A stretch of 19,531 bases of DNA, taken from positions 1 to 19,531 of the forward strand of contig JAEZLF010000198.1 of the NCBI GenBank assembly GCA_023435925.1, given 5' to 3'. This DNA comes from Bacillota bacterium. Its GTDB lineage: Bacteria; Bacillota; Clostridia; Acetivibrionales; DTU013. Every line of letters begins with the position of its first letter. Position 1 is the first letter of the stretch. This document shows positions 16,485 to 19,531 of the stretch, piece by piece. Position numbers and translations under genes: made by a program. The notes below the pieces were generated by a model. That model did not search any database, was not told the origin of the DNA, and saw nothing but the letters and a program-made list of their open reading frames with translations.

Positions 16485-16575
16485 TACACAAAAAACGCAT
16501 AAGGAAGGCGCTAAAGCGCCCGCAGCGTGTTTTGCGTTGCAATAACGCGTTTTGGTGTACAATTCGCGCAAGCGC
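16485..16575 (+). other. Structured leader element 2 (GC-rich, nested hairpins)
   Basis: An outer stem pairs TACAC and AAAACGC (16485-16489, 16492-16498) with GCGTTTT and GTGTA (16547-16553, 16555-16559). It encloses the hairpin GGCGC-TAAA-GCGCC (16507-16520). GCGTT-GCAAT-AACGC (16534-16548) is an alternative, mutually exclusive hairpin. GCGC-AA-GCGC (16566-16575) follows. The stretch is richer in GCG than its neighbours and ends just before the cuaB ribosome-binding site (AAGGG 16592-16596), so folding could tune cuaB translation. A small inserted element is the other possibility. Confidence 0.45.
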
Positions 16576-16608
16576 TCATTGAATAAATGTTAAGGGTGTG
16601 ATCATAAA

Positions 16609-17583
16609 ATGAAATTAGCAGCAGTTCCCACTAAACCAGATGTAAAGTTGAACAAAACCGGTTTGCTCTATCAATTAAGGACAAACTGGCCACTGTTTGT
16701 TATGTTGATGCCTGGTGTAATTTTACTTATCATTAATAATTACATTCCGATGTTCGGAGTCATTATTGCATTTAAGAGATATCGTTTTTACGGCACCTTT
16801 TTTCAAAGCCTGATACAGAGTGAATGGGTCGGCTTCAAGAATTTTGAGTTCTTTATCAAAACCCCTTACGCGTTTCAGATGACCCGTAATACATTGCTTT
16901 ACAACGCAGTATTCATTATTCTTGGTCTGATTATTCCGGTGTTTTTTGCAATTGCTCTCAATGAGATCCGAAACAAAACACTATCAAAAGTTTATCAGAG
17001 TATTATTTTTCTTCCATATTTTCTTTCATGGATCGTTGTCAGCTATCTGGCCTATTCAATGCTGAGCATCGAAAGCGGATTTATCAATAAGAGCATTCTT
17101 GCTCCATTGGGTATTGCACCGGTGGAGTGGTACAGTGAAGCGAAATATTGGCCTGTTATACTTGTATTTTTCCAGCTGTGGAAGTACACCGGTTATAATG
17201 TAGTGGTGTATCTGGCGGCAATCACCGGAATCGATCCGGAATTCTATGAAGCGGCGGCCATTGACGGAGCAACCAAGTGGCAGCAAATCAGGCACATTAC
17301 GCTGCCGATGCTTCGTACGCTGATGATTATACTAACACTGCTTGCGGTGGGAAGAATTTTCAATGCCGATTTCGGATTGTTCTACAATGTTCCCAGGAAC
17401 AGCGGTTCATTGCAGACAGCAACCATGGTTATTGATACATATGTTTATTCGGCTCTGAGAAATACCAACAACATCGGAATGGCATCAGCTGCAGGTACTT
17501 ACCAGGCAGTTGTGGGATGTATCACCGTATTTACTGCCAATCTGATTGTACGGAAAATTGATAAAGAAAGTGCGTTGTTCTAA
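16609..17583 (+). CDS. cuaB: Cellodextrin ABC permease, LplB type (CuaB)
   Basis: This is an inner-membrane permease subunit of a carbohydrate ABC importer (324 residues). About six hydrophobic segments are visible, the first near 25-50 (WPLFVMLMPGVILLIINNYIP). The EAA loop that docks the ATPase is EAAAIDGATKWQQIRHITLP, from Glu 214 with the conserved Gly 220. The sequence style (FGVIIAFKRYRFYGTF, NADFGLFYNVPRN) is that of LplB/polysaccharide-type permeases, which pair with YesM/YesN regulators. The ATG at 16609 has AAGGGTGTGATC upstream, pairing over a long stretch with the 16S tail although the AAGGG core is 12 bases away. It sits behind copy B and the structured leader, and 10 bases before cuaC. 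It should form a heterodimer with CuaC. No ATPase gene is in the cluster. Confidence 0.95.
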   Translation: MKLAAVPTKPDVKLNKTGLLYQLRTNWPLFVMLMPGVILLIINNYIPMFGVIIAFKRYRFYGTFFQSLIQSEWVGFKNFEFFIKTPYAFQMTRNTLLYNAVFIILGLIIPVFFAIALNEIRNKTLSKVYQSIIFLPYFLSWIVVSYLAYSMLSIESGFINKSILAPLGIAPVEWYSEAKYWPVILVFFQLWKYTGYNVVVYLAAITGIDPEFYEAAAIDGATKWQQIRHITLPMLRTLMIILTLLAVGRIFNADFGLFYNVPRNSGSLQTATMVIDTYVYSALRNTNNIGMASAAGTYQAVVGCITVFTANLIVRKIDKESALF

Positions 17584-17593
17584 GGAGGAGAAT

Positions 17594-18514
17594 ATGTCTG
17601 GATTAGTGAATATAAAGGCGCGGAAACAAAATGAAATAAGCTTTGGTTCCAACCTGATACTGAATATCATGTTTATACTATGCGTCGTAGTTTGTGTTGC
17701 ACCATTGCTGCTGGTTATTGCAATCTCTCTTACGGATGAGAACAGCATACTGAAAAACGGGTATTCATTTATACCGGAGGTGTTCAGCGGTAAAGCGTAC
17801 AATTACCTACTCACCGCAGGAGATGCCATATGGCGTGCTTATGGGGTGTCCATCTTCGTTACTATTATCGGAACCTTCCTGAGTCTCTTTGTGATCTGCC
17901 TCTATGCCTACCCTTTGTCGAGGAGCAACTTCAAATACAAATACCAGTTTTCGTTTTTTGCTTTCTTTACCATGATATTCGGCGGCGGTCTTGTTCCATG
18001 GTACATTGTTTACACGCAGCTGATTCCGATTAAAAACTCAATTTGGATATTGATAGTACCATACTTGATGAATACGTGGTTTATGATGATTATGAGAACC
18101 TTCTACAAAACAACAGTACCAGAATCCATTATTGAATCTGCAAGAATTGATGGGGCAGGTGAGTTTAGAACCTTCTTTGTTATTGTACTTCCGCTGTGTA
18201 AGGCAGGTCTTGCAACCATAGGTTTATTCTGTACCCTGAATTATTGGAATGATTTTTATCTCCCGCTGGTTTTTGTAAATAACAGCAAGAATTACAACAT
18301 ACAGTACCTGATGTATCAAACCCTGATAATGGTACAGAATTTATTGAACAATAGCTCGCAGATTTCAAATGCCAGTAAGATTCTTGCCGATATGCCGAGT
18401 GAAAGTGTCAGAATGGCTATCGCTGTTATTTCTATCGGACCTATTGTTTTAGCATACCCGTTCTTCCAGAAATACTTCGTAAAAGGGCTTACCATAGGCG
18501 CAGTAAAGGGATGA
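17594..18514 (+). CDS. cuaC: Cellodextrin ABC permease, YtcP/LplC type (CuaC)
   Basis: This is the second permease subunit of the importer (306 residues), MalG/LplC-like, with about six membrane segments. The EAA-type docking loop is ESARIDGAGEFRTFFVIVLP, from Glu 181 with Gly 187. The family C-terminus PFFQKYFVKGLTIGAVKG is intact. The start at 17594 is set by AAGGAGG (17582-17588), which overlaps the cuaB stop codon and leaves five bases to the ATG; an upstream in-frame ATG at 17546 lies inside cuaB and is unlikely. Tight spacing implies co-translation with cuaB. No strong terminator follows, so transcription probably continues into cbpA. Confidence 0.95.
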   Translation: MSGLVNIKARKQNEISFGSNLILNIMFILCVVVCVAPLLLVIAISLTDENSILKNGYSFIPEVFSGKAYNYLLTAGDAIWRAYGVSIFVTIIGTFLSLFVICLYAYPLSRSNFKYKYQFSFFAFFTMIFGGGLVPWYIVYTQLIPIKNSIWILIVPYLMNTWFMMIMRTFYKTTVPESIIESARIDGAGEFRTFFVIVLPLCKAGLATIGLFCTLNYWNDFYLPLVFVNNSKNYNIQYLMYQTLIMVQNLLNNSSQISNASKILADMPSESVRMAIAVISIGPIVLAYPFFQKYFVKGLTIGAVKG

Positions 18515-18734
18515 TAACGACCGATTCAAGTTCTAATAAAATGGATCAGCATTATCATGCATCGGTTCAAACAAAATTTTTCGACCCATCACTTATAGAA
18601 GTGGAGGGCACCTTTCGCCTCGGTATAATGATTGTATTTATGTCATATTTTGTGTAATATACAGAAATGGGGTTCTGCCCCTGTGATCTTCAAGAGAATA
18701 GCAGTTATTTCGATTAATTGTGTTGGAGGTTCAT
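18515..18734 (+). promoter_or_regulatory. cuaC-cbpA spacer with inverted repeats, possible promoter
   Basis: No gene is seen in these 220 bases. Crossing inverted repeats occur at the cuaC end: ATGATAA (18511-18517) with TTATCAT (18552-18558), and ACCGAT (18520-18525) with ATCGGT (18561-18566). They cannot nest, and no convincing terminator results. TATAAT (18624-18629) lacks a good -35. GATTGTATT (18630-18638) is the reverse complement of nine bases of the cuaA/cuaB core. ATATTTTGTGTAATAT (18645-18660) nearly repeats 16182-16196. GGGG-TTCTG-CCCC (18669-18681) forms a small hairpin. GGAGG for cbpA is at 18725-18729. Confidence 0.4.
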
Positions 18735-19531
18735 ATGAAATACGGATACTTTGATGATGAGAACAGGGAGTATGTCATCACTACTCCGGAAACGCCAAGT
18801 CCGTGGATTAATTATTCGGGAAATCAGGAATTCTTCTCAATCATTTCCAATACAGCAGGGGGGTATTGCTTCTATAAGGACGCAAGGCTCAGACGTATAA
18901 CAAGATACCGTTATAACAACGTACCGGTTGATAATGGAGGCCGATATTTCTACATCAGGGACGACAATGGCGATTTCTGGTCGCCGGGCTGGGCTCCTGT
19001 GAAAAAAACGCTGGACCGGTATGAATGCCGCCATGGAATGGGATATACCCGTATTTATGGTGAAAGAGGCGGGATCGGAGCTGAAGTGTTATTTTTTGTA
19101 CCGCAGAATTTCAATGGTGAAGTACAGAAAGTCAGTATTATAAACACAAGCAGTCAAAGTAAGAGAATCACACTGTTTTCTTTTATAGAATGGTGTCTTT
19201 GGAACGCCTATGACGATATGACCAATTTCCAGAGGAACTTCAACACAGGCGAAATTGAACTTGAAAACAATACAATTTATCATAAAACGGAATACAGAGA
19301 ACGGCGGAACCACTTTGCTTTCTATTCGGTAAATACAGATATTACAGGCTTTGATACAGACCGCAATGCCTTTGTCGGTCAATATAACGGCTTTGATGCA
19401 CCGAAAGCGGTTGTCGAAGGCAAGTCCTGCAACTCTATTGCAGATGGATGGTCTCCTGTTGCTTCTCACAGCTTTGAGCTTACACTGAATGCCGGAGAAC
19501 AAAGAGATTTTGTTTTTGTCCTTGGCTATGT
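18735..19531 (+). CDS. cbpA: Cellobiose phosphorylase (GH94), 5' part, cut by window
   Basis: The reading frame is open to the window edge, giving 265 complete codons of a protein normally near 810 residues. It begins MKYGYFDDENREYVITTP. GH94 cellobiose-phosphorylase N-terminal landmarks are GGYCFYKDARLRRITRYRYN (about 43-62), FWSPGW, YECRHGMGYT, and FSFIEWCLWNAYDDMTNFQR followed by NFNTGE; these closely resemble CbpA of cellulosomal clostridia as I remember it. The enzyme cleaves cellobiose with phosphate to glucose 1-phosphate and glucose in the cytoplasm, saving ATP. Only the beta-sandwich region is present; the catalytic barrel with its Asp lies beyond the edge. GGAGG (18725-18729) five bases upstream sets the ATG. 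Cellobiose rather than cellodextrin specificity is inferred from the N-terminal sequence and context. Confidence 0.95.
   Translation, partial: MKYGYFDDENREYVITTPETPSPWINYSGNQEFFSIISNTAGGYCFYKDARLRRITRYRYNNVPVDNGGRYFYIRDDNGDFWSPGWAPVKKTLDRYECRHGMGYTRIYGERGGIGAEVLFFVPQNFNGEVQKVSIINTSSQSKRITLFSFIEWCLWNAYDDMTNFQRNFNTGEIELENNTIYHKTEYRERRNHFAFYSVNTDITGFDTDRNAFVGQYNGFDAPKAVVEGKSCNSIADGWSPVASHSFELTLNAGEQRDFVFVLGY

Noticed and set aside
16305..16502. 65-codon plus-strand frame in the cuaA-cuaB gap
   Set aside because: Runs through strong inverted repeats, has no ribosome-binding site, and the translation resembles no protein.
18511..18581. Possible terminator after cuaC
   Set aside because: The two inverted repeats cross and cannot both pair as nested stems; loops are over 30 bases and the ATTTTT run is too far from either stem.
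1..19531. CRISPR array, insertion sequence, rRNA or phage genes
   Set aside because: No regularly spaced repeats, transposase or integrase frames, rRNA-like sequence or phage structural genes were seen on either strand.

Overview
The window (19,531 bases, GC in the low to mid 40s by eye) reads as chromosome of an anaerobic cellulolytic clostridium of the Ruminiclostridium / Acetivibrio / Thermoclostridium kind. The evidence is strong Shine-Dalgarno sequences, a Gram-positive LexA box, YesM/YesN-type signalling proteins, and a cellobiose-phosphorylase operon very like those of cellulosome-forming clostridia. No species is claimed.

Layout. (1) 1-5046: uvrB and uvrA, the nucleotide-excision-repair damage-recognition genes. 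uvrA has its own promoter with a LexA box over its -35. (2) 5047-5795: a 749-base gap that is not empty. It holds a long imperfect palindrome (REP-like) and a 40-codon minus-strand gene for a small membrane protein. That gene has a strong ribosome-binding site, a sigma-A promoter and a possible cre site. (3) 5796-9248: a zinc-finger Clp ATPase of ClpE type, then galM (aldose 1-epimerase). (4) 9418-19531: a seven-gene cellodextrin module. A sensory binding protein, a sensor kinase and an AraC-type response regulator (cuaD-cuaS-cuaR) are followed by a transport binding protein (cuaA), two ABC permeases (cuaB, cuaC) and the 5' third of a GH94 cellobiose phosphorylase (cbpA), cut by the window edge. 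The gene order matches the cua-cbpA cluster I remember from Ruminiclostridium cellulolyticum, so the symbols are transferred by synteny and family.

How the module should work: cellobiose from cellulose is sensed outside the cell by CuaD-CuaS and CuaR is phosphorylated. CuaABC is then made and imports cellodextrins, using an ATPase encoded elsewhere, and CbpA phosphorolyses cellobiose to glucose 1-phosphate and glucose. GalM nearby could speed anomer exchange.

The most interesting signals are non-coding. A 70-bp regulatory element occurs twice with identical spacing, once before cuaA and once before cuaB. Its two conserved blocks (a 34-bp block with a 15-bp identical core, and a -10-like block) flank an unconserved spacer. 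A strong terminator lies between cuaA and the second copy, so cuaA and cuaBC appear to be separately initiated by the same regulator, presumably CuaR. After the second copy comes a leader of about 300 bases before cuaB, rich in nested inverted repeats, that looks like structured RNA of unknown class.
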